Of a DNA stretch of 64,000 nucleotides, positions 1 through 6,156 are shown in pieces. Under the pieces are notes generated by a model that was not told the DNA's origin, searched no databases, and worked only from the letters and a program-made list of their open reading frames with translations. Source of the stretch: Streptomyces sp. NBC_01571 (GTDB lineage: Bacteria > Actinomycetota > Actinomycetes > Streptomycetales > Streptomycetaceae); NCBI RefSeq assembly GCF_026339875.1, contig NZ_JAPEPZ010000001.1:6634001-6698000 (forward strand), given 5' to 3'. Positions within the stretch are counted from its first letter, which is position 1. Each line of letters starts with the position of its first letter. Both the position numbers and the translations under genes were made by a program.

Positions 1-531
1 GAGGCGATCAAGCTGCTCGCGGGCATCGGGGAGCCCCTGGTCGGCCGCCTGATGATCTACGACGCCCTGGAGATGCAGTACCGCCAGGTCAAGGTCCGCA
101 AGGACCCGAACTGCGCGGTCTGCGGTGAGAACCCCACCGTCACCGAACTCATCGACTACGAGGCCTTCTGCGGCGTCGTGTCCGAGGAGGCCCAGGAGGC
201 CGCGGCCGGCTCCACGATCACTCCCAAGCAGCTCAAGGAGTGGATCGACGACGGCGAGAACATCGAGATCATCGACGTCCGCGAGATCAACGAGTACGAG
301 ATCGTCTCGATCCCCGGCGCCAAGCTGATCCCGAAGAACGAGTTCCTCATGGGCACCGCCCTGGAGACCCTTCCGCAGGACAAGAAGATCGTCCTGCACT
401 GCAAGACGGGTGTCCGCAGCGCGGAGGTCCTCGCCGTCCTGAAGTCCGCGGGCTTCTCGGACGCGGTGCACGTCGGCGGCGGCGTGATCGGCTGGGTCAA
501 CCAGATCGAACCGGACAAGCCGGTCTACTGA
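1..531 (+). CDS. moeZ: MoeZ-type adenylyltransferase/sulfurtransferase, C-terminal part (gene starts before the window)
   Basis: The last 176 codons of a gene that enters the window in frame 1. MoeZ/MoeB proteins adenylate the C-terminal Gly-Gly of MoaD/ThiS-like sulfur carriers and, with the C-terminal rhodanese domain, transfer sulfur to them for molybdopterin and other sulfur metabolism in the cytosol. The visible part starts in the adenylyltransferase tail, with a CAVCGENPT zinc-type motif. It then has a complete rhodanese domain with the persulfide-forming cysteine in HCKTGVRS (Cys codon at 400-402). The protein ends EPDKPVY. The stop codon lies inside the 13-bp attachment repeat, so the integrated element downstream leaves the reading frame intact. 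A moaE gene lies in the same window at 42842. Family assignment is secure; the symbol follows actinobacterial usage. Confidence 0.9.
   Translation, partial: EAIKLLAGIGEPLVGRLMIYDALEMQYRQVKVRKDPNCAVCGENPTVTELIDYEAFCGVVSEEAQEAAAGSTITPKQLKEWIDDGENIEIIDVREINEYEIVSIPGAKLIPKNEFLMGTALETLPQDKKIVLHCKTGVRSAEVLAVLKSAGFSDAVHVGGGVIGWVNQIEPDKPVY
519..531 (+). repeat. attL core: 13-bp direct repeat at the moeZ stop codon
   Basis: The sequence gccggtctactga recurs exactly at 10220-10232. It encodes the last residues PVY and the TGA of moeZ, so integration by the element's tyrosine recombinase preserves the gene. The flanking bases differ between the two copies (aa versus tt before, aa versus gc after), which sets 13 bp as the identical core. 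Confidence 0.82.
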
Positions 532-542
532 AACACCCCCTT

Positions 543-577
543 GGCGGGCTGCGGAGTTGCTCCGTGGCCCGCCTTTT
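543..577 (+). terminator. Intrinsic terminator after moeZ (left junction)
   Basis: A hairpin with an outer stem GGCGGGC (543-549) paired to GCCCGCC (567-573), a two-base mismatch, an inner stem CGGAG/CTCCG and a TTG loop, followed by TTTT. It lies inside the element, so moeZ now ends on element DNA. The presumed native terminator is displaced to 10241-10267. Confidence 0.75.
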
Positions 578-800
578 GCTGTGTTTCAGCGGTCGTTGCC
601 GGTCGTCGTTTGTCGTCGTTGGCCACCCTCGGACGGCCCACAGACGGCCCGGCATCGGGACGCCGAATTGCCTCTAGCGCCAGCGGCCGGAACCGCTGGC
701 GAACCGTAGTCGTGCGTCTTCCAATCGCTCTCTGAAGCAACCAAGTTGCAATCACAGAGAGTGCCTGTCAGTGACTCAACGGAGGTATATCGTCGTTCAT

Positions 801-1082
801 ATGAGTGAGACTGACGCGCAGGCAGCCGCACAGTGGATGCTGGCGCAGATCACGGATAGCCGTAGTCACGAGCTGTTCCAGATGGACGCAGCGGATCACG
901 TAGCGAAGCACTTTGACCCGGGCCTTACATACGTGAACGACAACGGAAACCTAGCGATCAGCAAGGAAGTCCTGTCAGCTTTCCGCAAGATGAGTGAGGG
1001 GACGGTCATCTGGGAGCGGGGGGCAAGGTACTGGCGCCTGCGCAACGACCGCGACCCGGAAGGTAAGCGACAGGCTGATTGA
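801..1082 (+). CDS. Small DUF6953-like protein, first gene of the element
   Basis: A 93-residue protein of unknown function. The N-terminus (ETDAQAAAQWMLAQI) and the C-terminal block (EVLSAFRKMSEGTVIW, then RYWRLR) match my recollection of the actinobacterial DUF6953 family, whose members begin at the equivalent of the chosen ATG. A longer in-frame start, GTG at 771, would add ten residues (MTQRRYIVVH). A GGAGG at 781-785 is rather far from the ATG, so the start is not settled. The gene looks less GC-rich at third positions than the core genes nearby, consistent with acquired DNA. It stands alone next to attL, facing the non-coding tract. I infer no function. Confidence 0.6.
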   Translation: MSETDAQAAAQWMLAQITDSRSHELFQMDAADHVAKHFDPGLTYVNDNGNLAISKEVLSAFRKMSEGTVIWERGARYWRLRNDRDPEGKRQAD

Positions 1083-1122
1083 AGCGCCGGGCGGACATGA
1101 GAGTCCGGTGAGTGCCCGAGCG

Positions 1123-1245
1123 CGCTTGTCGCTTGTCTTGTCGCTTGTCTTGTCGCTTGTCGGCTCGCAGGTCAGAGCATGGTTCGTGGTCTTCCGGGCT
1201 CCGTCCGCGCCCTGTCGCGACAAGCGACAAGACAAGTGACAAGGA
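1123..1245. repeat. Facing arrays of GCTTGTC and GACAAG heptamers
   Basis: GCTTGTC occurs at 1124, 1131, 1143 and 1155 (spacings 7, 12 and 12). Its reverse complement, GACAAG(C/T), occurs at 1219, 1226, 1231 and 1238. The arrays face each other across about 57 bp and could form a long imperfect hairpin or a symmetric protein-binding site. The role is unknown. Confidence 0.7.
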
Positions 1246-1308
1246 GCGGGGGCGACGCAACGCTCGCGTGTGATGGAGGGCAAGAAGGGGCGGCCTACGG
1301 CCGCGGGC

Positions 1309-1334
1309 CTCTTGGCAGCTCGCTGCGCTCGCGC
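1309..1334 (+). repeat. Left arm of a 26-bp perfect inverted repeat
   Basis: Positions 1309-1334 are the exact reverse complement of 2137-2162. Key sequence: ctcttggcagctcgctgcg. The arms are 802 bp apart and flank most of the non-coding tract. No transposase is encoded between them, so they are not simple IS ends. Confidence 0.75.
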
Positions 1335-1645
1335 GGCCACCACCATCGCGACCGAGGCCGTAGGCGCCCCCAGGGGCCCCGATCCCCCCGTGCGGGGGCT
1401 TCGCCTCACCCAAGGCTCGAACGGCTGCCCACGACCCCACACAGGCGCGGCAAGGCGCCAGCTTCCAGACGCCTCCACGCGCGCGTGCGCGTAGGGCCCC
1501 CTACCCGGAAACCGTGGAAACCAGGAAACCCGCAGGCCAGGGGCGGTTGCGCGGGGTCAACTGACTCTGCCGACTCAACCGGCAGCATCAACCACCACGA
1601 ATCGGGCAGCGTCCAACCCTGCACTGGGCTGGCGGGGACATAAGC

Positions 1646-1680
1646 AAGAGGAGCACGTCCCGGCGCAGGGTGCTCCTCTT
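1646..1680. terminator. Strong 11-bp hairpin in non-coding tract
   Basis: AAGAGGAGCAC (1646-1656) pairs with GTGCTCCTCTT (1670-1680) across a 13-nt loop. The T-rich distal end makes a terminator plausible on the plus strand, and a non-coding RNA hairpin is equally possible. Confidence 0.5.
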
Positions 1681-1847
1681 GGAATGCCTCCCAGGGGCCT
1701 TCCAAGGGGCAGACGGCAGCCAAGGGCGAGTGTCGATTGCTCTGCCGCCCGCGTGGCTAACCGAGGCTCTTCAGAGGGAGAGCCACGTCGGCCACCGCCC
1801 CCCTCCTGAAGAGCCGCCCCTCTCTTACTAGAGAGTTGAGGGGAGAT

Positions 1848-2024
1848 AGCGTCCGCAGCGTCCGCCGGGCACATCTCACCCCCTCTGACCTGCGCGGTTC
1901 CTGCGGACGCTAAACAAAATGTCTAGCGTCCGCCAGCGTCCGCAGCGTCCGGACACGCTCCGCTACTAAAAGCCTCTTTCCGCTGGTCAAGGCGGCTCTT
2001 CAAGGTTGGCGGATTGCGGACGCT
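1848..2024. repeat. Cluster A of AGCGTCCGC nonamers
   Basis: AGCGTCCGC occurs at 1848, 1857, 1925 and 1935, with a near copy at 1944 (last base G). The inverse, GCGGACGCT, occurs at 1903 and 2016. The 1848/1857 copies are directly adjacent. The same nonamer clusters upstream of the excisionase gene (7922-8033). The neighbouring segment around 1871-1913 (ctcacccc, ctct, cctgc, then GCGGACGCTAA) also resembles 7974-8018, so a longer unit was probably duplicated. These are candidate iterons or regulator/recombinase sites. Confidence 0.75.
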
Positions 2025-2136
2025 GACCCGAGCGGGGAGAGCCGAAGACACCACCCGGGGCGGGCGAGGTGGCGTCTTCAACACCTACCTACGGCAGAGG
2101 GCGCAACGGCGCCTGCCGTCGCACGGCGGCCGTCGC

Positions 2137-2162
2137 GCGCGAGCGCAGCGAGCTGCCAAGAG
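2137..2162 (-). repeat. Right arm of the 26-bp inverted repeat
   Basis: Exact reverse complement of 1309-1334 (key sequence gcgcgagcgcagcgagctgc). It lies about 80 bp upstream of the GntR-Nudix operator. Confidence 0.75.
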
Positions 2163-2244
2163 TCGCGCGGCCATATGCCGCTCCGCTCTTCGCCTTGAGG
2201 ACTCTTGAAGGTGTCCCCCGCGGGGGAAGACCTCAACTGACTAC

Positions 2245-2260
2245 GCTGGTGTGCACCAGC
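2245..2260. promoter_or_regulatory. Palindromic operator in front of the GntR-Nudix gene
   Basis: GCTGGTGTGCACCAGC is a near-perfect 16-bp palindrome with one central mismatch pair. It shares CTGGTG..CACCAG with the two operators at 4406-4446. It ends 26 nt before the chosen ATG, where a repressor could block the gene's own transcription. Palindromes of this kind suit GntR-family dimers; that this protein is the binder is inference. Confidence 0.7.
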
Positions 2261-2286
2261 CAACGAATGGGGAGCGTGCTGCGGGG

Positions 2287-3090
2287 ATGGCAGAAACCAA
2301 GACGGCTCGGGTAGAGCGCACGATCCGTGAGTGGGTCGGAGGGGGGAAGCTCTCGCCAGGCGACAAGATGCCGTCCGAGCGCACACTGACGGAGGAACTC
2401 GACATCGGCCGCACCGCCCTGCGGCAGGTGCTCGCGCGGCTCGTAGCGGAAGGCGTGCTGGAGGTGCACGGCCGGAGTTCGTACCGAGTGCCGGCGCCCT
2501 CCCCCACTCAGCGACGCGTGGGCGTCACCTCGGGAGAGCTAAAGCCGTGGCAGATCTACGGCGAGCGGCCTCTGTATGACAACCGCTGGGTCCGCCTCGC
2601 CCTGGTCGACGTCGAGCCGCCGGGCGTGAAGCGCTTTGAGCACCACGTGGTGCGGCTACAGCACGTCGCAGTCACGGCCGTGCTGGACGACCAAGACCGC
2701 GTGCTCATGCTGTGGCGATACCGATTTGTGCCGGATCAATGGGGCTGGGAGCTCCCCGGCGGCATCGTGGACGCGGGCGAGGACGCCCGTACATGCGCCG
2801 CGCGGGAAGTCGAGGAAGAGACGGGCTGGCGCCCTGCCAACCTTGACCACGTCGTCACATATCAACCCATGGTCGGCATGGTGGACTCGCCGCACGAGAT
2901 CTTCGTAGCGCACGGTGCAGAGCATGTAGGCGAGCCAACGGATGCGGAGGAAGCGGGCCGCGTGGAGTGGGTACCGCTCACCGACATCCCCGACCTGATG
3001 GAGCGTGGTCAGCTCATGGGGTCCGGCACTCTCATTGCCCTGCTGCATGTGCTCGCGAACAGGAAGAACGCGTCTACAACCTCTGCGTGA
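2287..3090 (+). CDS. GntR-type DNA-binding domain fused to a Nudix hydrolase
   Basis: A 267-residue fusion. Residues 1-65 are a GntR winged helix (TIREWVGGGKLSPGDKMPS, then TLTEELDIGRTALRQVLARL). Residues about 85-265 are a Nudix domain of ADP-ribose-pyrophosphatase style with a complete Nudix box (GGIVDAGE, then REVEEETGW: the G-x5-E-x7-RE-x2-EE-x-G pattern). Nudix enzymes hydrolyse nucleoside diphosphates linked to other moieties; the substrate here cannot be told. In pSAM2, the repressor KorSA (GntR) and the immunity factor Pif (Nudix) are separate proteins, so this may combine both roles. The ATG at 2287 is chosen over GTG at 2251 because 2251 lies inside the operator palindrome and the domain begins just after 2287. 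The 3' end overlaps the convergent XRE gene by 17 bp. Confidence 0.85.
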   Translation: MAETKTARVERTIREWVGGGKLSPGDKMPSERTLTEELDIGRTALRQVLARLVAEGVLEVHGRSSYRVPAPSPTQRRVGVTSGELKPWQIYGERPLYDNRWVRLALVDVEPPGVKRFEHHVVRLQHVAVTAVLDDQDRVLMLWRYRFVPDQWGWELPGGIVDAGEDARTCAAREVEEETGWRPANLDHVVTYQPMVGMVDSPHEIFVAHGAEHVGEPTDAEEAGRVEWVPLTDIPDLMERGQLMGSGTLIALLHVLANRKNASTTSA

Positions 3091-4210
3091 GCTGATCGAT
3101 CCTGCGGCGATGCCGCGCCGATCCGGTGCGGCTCGCCAACAGGCGCGCGGTCCGCAGGTGCTCTTGCGCCTGGTCGTACTCACCACGCGCGAGGTGAGCC
3201 TGAGCAAGGTCACAGCGGAGTCCGGATTCTGCACGGACGAACGTGGAATCGAGCGAGTCAAGCGCCTGGTAGAGGCTGCCCACCGCGTCGCCATCCCCGA
3301 GCATCGCAAGGGCGTTGCCGCGCCAGCGGGCCAAGTGTGAGCCATTCAGGAAGATGCTCAACATGTCCGGATCTCTGGCTTCGTCGCCGGGCGGCAGCAC
3401 CGACGCGGCCATGTCCAGCGCCCTGCGGCAGTCGTCGGCCAGTTCGGGTCCAGCCTTGGCGCACAGCTCGGCTTCGGCTGCGTATAGCCACGCCTGAAGA
3501 CGCGGAGACATGTGGCCGTCTGCCACCCTACGAGCGTCTCGTACGAGCGCCACGGCCAGTTCCGACCGTCCCGCCTCGCTGAGCACATACGCCTGTTCAG
3601 CCATGGCGTGCGCGAGGTACATGGGCTCTCCGGCTTCCTGCGCTGCACGCTTGCCCAACTCATAATTTCGCCAGGCGCGTTCGACAGCTCCCGCATCCAA
3701 GGCCTGCCAGGCCGCGAGCGTCGCGGCGGCAGCCAGCGCCTGAGCAACCGGCCGGCGGGTGTCAGGGAGGACCGCAAACGTGAGCGCATCTTCGAGGCGG
3801 GCCAGATGGCCCGTCATCTGGTCGACGAGAGCGGCGGCCCCCATCTGCCTGTCCATCGTGCGGAACAGCTCGGTCTGATCAGTGAAGGTCTTCACCATGC
3901 TCAGGCCAACGCTCCGAGCCGAATCGATTCGGCTGATCAGTTCGTCGTAGCCACCCGCCAGCGGCGGCCCGGCCACCTGCGCCTCCCCAAGCAACTCCCC
4001 ATCGGTCAGGCCGAGGAGAGGCCGGAGGATCGCGGCAAACCTCGCTGAGATCTTGCGCCTGCCGTTCTCCCATTCGGAGACGTAGACGCGGAGGCTGGCG
4101 GTCGTCGGGACGTCAAGCGCGTGCTGACGGGCGTATCGCTCGATCTCCCGCACGAGACGTTCCTGAGACCAGCCGCGAGCATTTCGAGCGCCCCTCAGCC
4201 GTTCACTCAC
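3074..4210 (-). CDS. XRE-family transcriptional regulator with TPR-like C-terminal region
   Basis: A 378-residue protein. Residues 1-75 form a helix-turn-helix of the Cro/C1 type (SERLRGARNARGWSQERLV, then VYVSEWENGRRKISARF). The remaining 300 residues are alanine-rich helical pairs resembling tetratricopeptide repeats (for example AMAEQAYVLSEAGRSELAV and DLAQAHLARGEYDQAQEHL), as in peptide- or protein-sensing regulators. GTG at 4210 is chosen because AGGGG lies 8 nt upstream; the open frame extends to a TTG at 4231. It is convergent with the GntR-Nudix gene (17-bp overlap) and divergent from the sigma-like operon. Two TTAACA direct repeats, 12 bp apart (4284 and 4296), lie in its upstream region and may be its site. 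It probably controls the element's quiescent state. Confidence 0.82.
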   Translation of the reverse strand: MSERLRGARNARGWSQERLVREIERYARQHALDVPTTASLRVYVSEWENGRRKISARFAAILRPLLGLTDGELLGEAQVAGPPLAGGYDELISRIDSARSVGLSMVKTFTDQTELFRTMDRQMGAAALVDQMTGHLARLEDALTFAVLPDTRRPVAQALAAAATLAAWQALDAGAVERAWRNYELGKRAAQEAGEPMYLAHAMAEQAYVLSEAGRSELAVALVRDARRVADGHMSPRLQAWLYAAEAELCAKAGPELADDCRRALDMAASVLPPGDEARDPDMLSIFLNGSHLARWRGNALAMLGDGDAVGSLYQALDSLDSTFVRAESGLRCDLAQAHLARGEYDQAQEHLRTARLLASRTGSARHRRRIDQLTQRL

Positions 4211-4283
4211 GCATATCACCCCTAGTCGCAAAGCTGTTCGGGCCTCACAACAGGATGCACTAAATCCCGCAGGTCGGAAGGGG

Positions 4284-4301
4284 TTAACAACACTCTTAAC
4301 A
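4284..4301. promoter_or_regulatory. TTAACA direct repeats between divergent element genes
   Basis: TTAACA at 4284-4289 and 4296-4301, 12 bp apart, in a locally AT-richer stretch of the XRE/sigma-like intergenic region. It could be part of a promoter or an operator for the XRE regulator. Not proven. Confidence 0.35.
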
Positions 4302-4405
4302 CCCCAGCCATTAGGGCCTGTTGGCTACCGGCACCCCCCTTCACGGGCGTTCCCTCGGAGCATGCAGCAACCGCGAACCCAACGGAATCTGCGCGCACCC
4401 TCTTG

Positions 4406-4446
4406 CATCTGGTGCGCACCAGATGGAAACTACTGGTGCGCACCAG
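4406..4446. promoter_or_regulatory. Twin palindromic operators upstream of the sigma-like operon
   Basis: Site 1 (4406-4425) is CATCTGGTGCGCACCAGATG, a perfect 20-bp palindrome. Site 2 (4433-4446) is CTGGTGCGCACCAG, a perfect 14-bp palindrome. Their centres are 24 bp apart. Both share the core of the site before the GntR-Nudix gene (2245-2260). One regulator probably controls both transcription units, as KorSA does for korSA and pra in pSAM2; the identity of the binder is inference. Confidence 0.75.
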
Positions 4447-4565
4447 ATTGGAACGCAAAAGCGGGCCATGACGCACATACGTCGCCATGGCCCGACACAG
4501 CAAGGAGCGGCCACCTACCGCCAAGCAGTCAGCCGCTCCCTGACCCTCGAAGGGGCATATCCATC

Positions 4566-5474
4566 ATGCCTGGAACCAAGACGGAAAGTGCAGTTGGCCA
4601 GTCGACGTCTCGGGGCAACGGTCCCGGCGGGCGGAAGCTGGCGCCGGGCGAGATCATCGCTCTCACGCCGAAGCAGTCGGAGCGGTTGGCTGAGCTGTAC
4701 GCCGAGTGGGGCGGGAGCCGTCTGGACCGGTACGCGGCCCGCAAGCTCATGAACCACGGCATGAGCCGCGCTCAAGCCTGGGAACTGGCCGAGGACATCA
4801 CGCAGAACGTGTGGGTGGGCATCGCCAGGGAGACCACCAAGCCGCTCATGGCGGCCGACGAACTGAGCGAGGACGAACGCCGGATCTTCCTGTTCGGCAG
4901 GGTCAAGACCGAGGTTCACCAGTACTTCCGCCTCGGGTCGACATCGGAGTACCCCGTCGACTTCACGGACCCGGTGACCTGCAACCTCGTGTGCCCGGTG
5001 CTGCCCGGTGGCTGCGCGCGCACGGCGTTGCCCGCCTATCTGGATGCCATGGTGTCCAAGCTGCCGGAGCGTGAGCGCGAAGCCCTGTTGCTGCGCTTGG
5101 AGGGCATGCCCATGCGGCGGCTGGCCGAACGCGTCGGTGTCAGCTACCCGACCGCCAATCGGCTCGTGGAAACGGCCCTGCTGCTGATCCAGATCGACAA
5201 CCCCGAGTTGTCGGCGGCCCCCGTGTCGCTGGAGTCGCTCCCCCAGTGGGAGCGCGAGGAACTGGCGCACATGAGCACGGCGCAGCGTGCCGCCCTGCTG
5301 CGGATGGATGAGAGCTCCCGCCGGGCCCTGCTGCTGCACGTGGGCCAGGGACTCAATATCACCGAGGTGGCGCGGCGGTTGAACGTGCCGCGCTATCAGG
5401 TGCTTCCGGTGCTGGGAGCCTGCGCGACCGCACTGCGCTCGCTGACCGCCGACGACATGGAGCAGGCGGCATGA
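4566..5474 (+). CDS. Sigma-70-like regulator with two C-terminal HTH modules
   Basis: A 302-residue protein. Residues about 45-120 resemble sigma region 2 (AWELAEDITQNVWVGIARE, like the AEDLVQETF of ECF factors). Residues about 165-205 resemble region 4 (LPEREREALLLRLEGMPMRR, then AERVGVSYPTANRLV). A second region-4-like repeat follows near the end (ALLLHVGQGLNITEVARRLN). ATG at 4566 is preceded by AGGGG 10 nt upstream; longer frames would run through the operators. It is the first gene of a coupled operon, with its TGA overlapping the next ATG. By position behind the operators it may be the element's activator (the role of pra in pSAM2). Whether it truly replaces a sigma factor is not shown. 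Confidence 0.72.
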   Translation: MPGTKTESAVGQSTSRGNGPGGRKLAPGEIIALTPKQSERLAELYAEWGGSRLDRYAARKLMNHGMSRAQAWELAEDITQNVWVGIARETTKPLMAADELSEDERRIFLFGRVKTEVHQYFRLGSTSEYPVDFTDPVTCNLVCPVLPGGCARTALPAYLDAMVSKLPEREREALLLRLEGMPMRRLAERVGVSYPTANRLVETALLLIQIDNPELSAAPVSLESLPQWEREELAHMSTAQRAALLRMDESSRRALLLHVGQGLNITEVARRLNVPRYQVLPVLGACATALRSLTADDMEQAA

Positions 5475-5611
5475 GCGACGACGTCAACTTCGACGACCGG
5501 ATGTTCATGGAGAGCCAGGCCGTCTACCAGCGAATCCTGGACGGCCAGGTCACCGACGTCGTGGCCGAACTGATGGACGCTCAGCTCCGGGCCTCGGAGG
5601 AATCGGAATGA
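5471..5611 (+). CDS. 46-residue acidic protein coupled to the sigma-like gene
   Basis: A small ORF starting MSDDVNFDDRMFMESQAVYQ and ending RASEESE. It overlaps the previous stop by ATGA (5471-5474) and the next start by ATGA (5608-5611). This double coupling and the absence of any gap make it a genuine gene. It is strongly acidic and probably helical. I do not recognise a family; it could be a partner of the neighbouring sigma-like or HNH protein. Confidence 0.7.
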   Translation: MSDDVNFDDRMFMESQAVYQRILDGQVTDVVAELMDAQLRASEESE

Positions 5612-6156
5612 GCCGCGTCCACCCCATCAACTCCGCCAAACGACGCGTGCGGAAGGAACAGCTTGCACGCCGCCACGGGCAGCGCTGCGCCTACTGCCGC
5701 CGCCCGTTCGCCGACCTGAGCGAAGCCACCCTCGACCACATCGCACCTCAGTCGCTGTGGCGGTCATGGTCGGTCACCTCGCTCATGTTGGCCTGCATCG
5801 ACTGCAACCAGGCCAAGGCCGACCGGCTCCCGTTCTCGATCGCCCTGCTCTTGCTGGCGTGGGCCGACCCGACCGCGCCGATCGCCGCACCGGTCGACTG
5901 GCCCGTGCTGGCCCGACTCGCACACGCCAACCAGTCGGCCTTCGCGGCGGTGTGGTCGCCCGACCCGATCGCCCTACGGTCTACGGCTGACCTGCGTGAC
6001 GAGCCGCGTCACACCCGACGTCACGGCACCCCGCAGGGAGCCCGGTCGGTCTGTCGTGAGGGCTTCCGTCGACCCTCGATCCGACCCGACTACCTCCGCG
6101 CGCCCCGACCGGTTCGGACGTGCGCGGGCCCGACTGGAGAGGCGGTGTTCGCGTGA
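5608..6156 (+). CDS. HNH endonuclease
   Basis: A 182-residue protein. The HNH fold is clear at residues about 25-75: paired cysteines (CAYCRRPF), the catalytic DH in ATLDHIAPQS, and LMLACIDCNQAKADRLP with the second CxxC-type pair and the N-x3-K end of the motif. The C-terminal 60 residues are arginine-rich without recognisable structure. It overlaps the preceding gene by ATGA and the following one by GTGA, so it belongs to the element's operon. HNH enzymes in mobile elements cut DNA in packaging, homing, defence or replication. Lying beside a replication ATPase, a role in replication initiation or anti-phage activity is possible but unproved. Confidence 0.85.
   Translation: MSRVHPINSAKRRVRKEQLARRHGQRCAYCRRPFADLSEATLDHIAPQSLWRSWSVTSLMLACIDCNQAKADRLPFSIALLLLAWADPTAPIAAPVDWPVLARLAHANQSAFAAVWSPDPIALRSTADLRDEPRHTRRHGTPQGARSVCREGFRRPSIRPDYLRAPRPVRTCAGPTGEAVFA

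Larger units (their letters stand above)
1083..2244. other. Repeat-rich non-coding tract of the element
   Basis: About 1.2 kb without a convincing gene; the ORFs here have arginine-rich, unconserved-looking translations and poor ribosome sites. It holds inverted arrays of GCTTGTC/GACAAG, a 26-bp perfect inverted repeat (1309-1334 and 2137-2162), a strong hairpin (1646-1680), a 10-bp inverted repeat GGCTCTTCAG (1765-1774 and 1806-1815) and a cluster of AGCGTCCGC nonamers (1848-2024). This density of dyads and iterons suggests a cis-acting replication, transfer or packaging region. Confidence 0.55.

Noticed and set aside
1179..1643. A 154-codon ORF in the element's non-coding tract
   Set aside because: Composition (Arg/Pro/Gly), lack of a ribosome site and overlap with inverted repeats make it unlikely to be a gene.
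1309..2162. An insertion sequence bounded by the 26-bp inverted repeat
   Set aside because: No transposase or remnant lies between the arms, and no target duplication was seen.
2251..2286. GTG at 2251 as the start of the GntR-Nudix protein
   Set aside because: It lies in the middle of the operator palindrome and adds residues (HQPTNGERAAG) outside the GntR domain.
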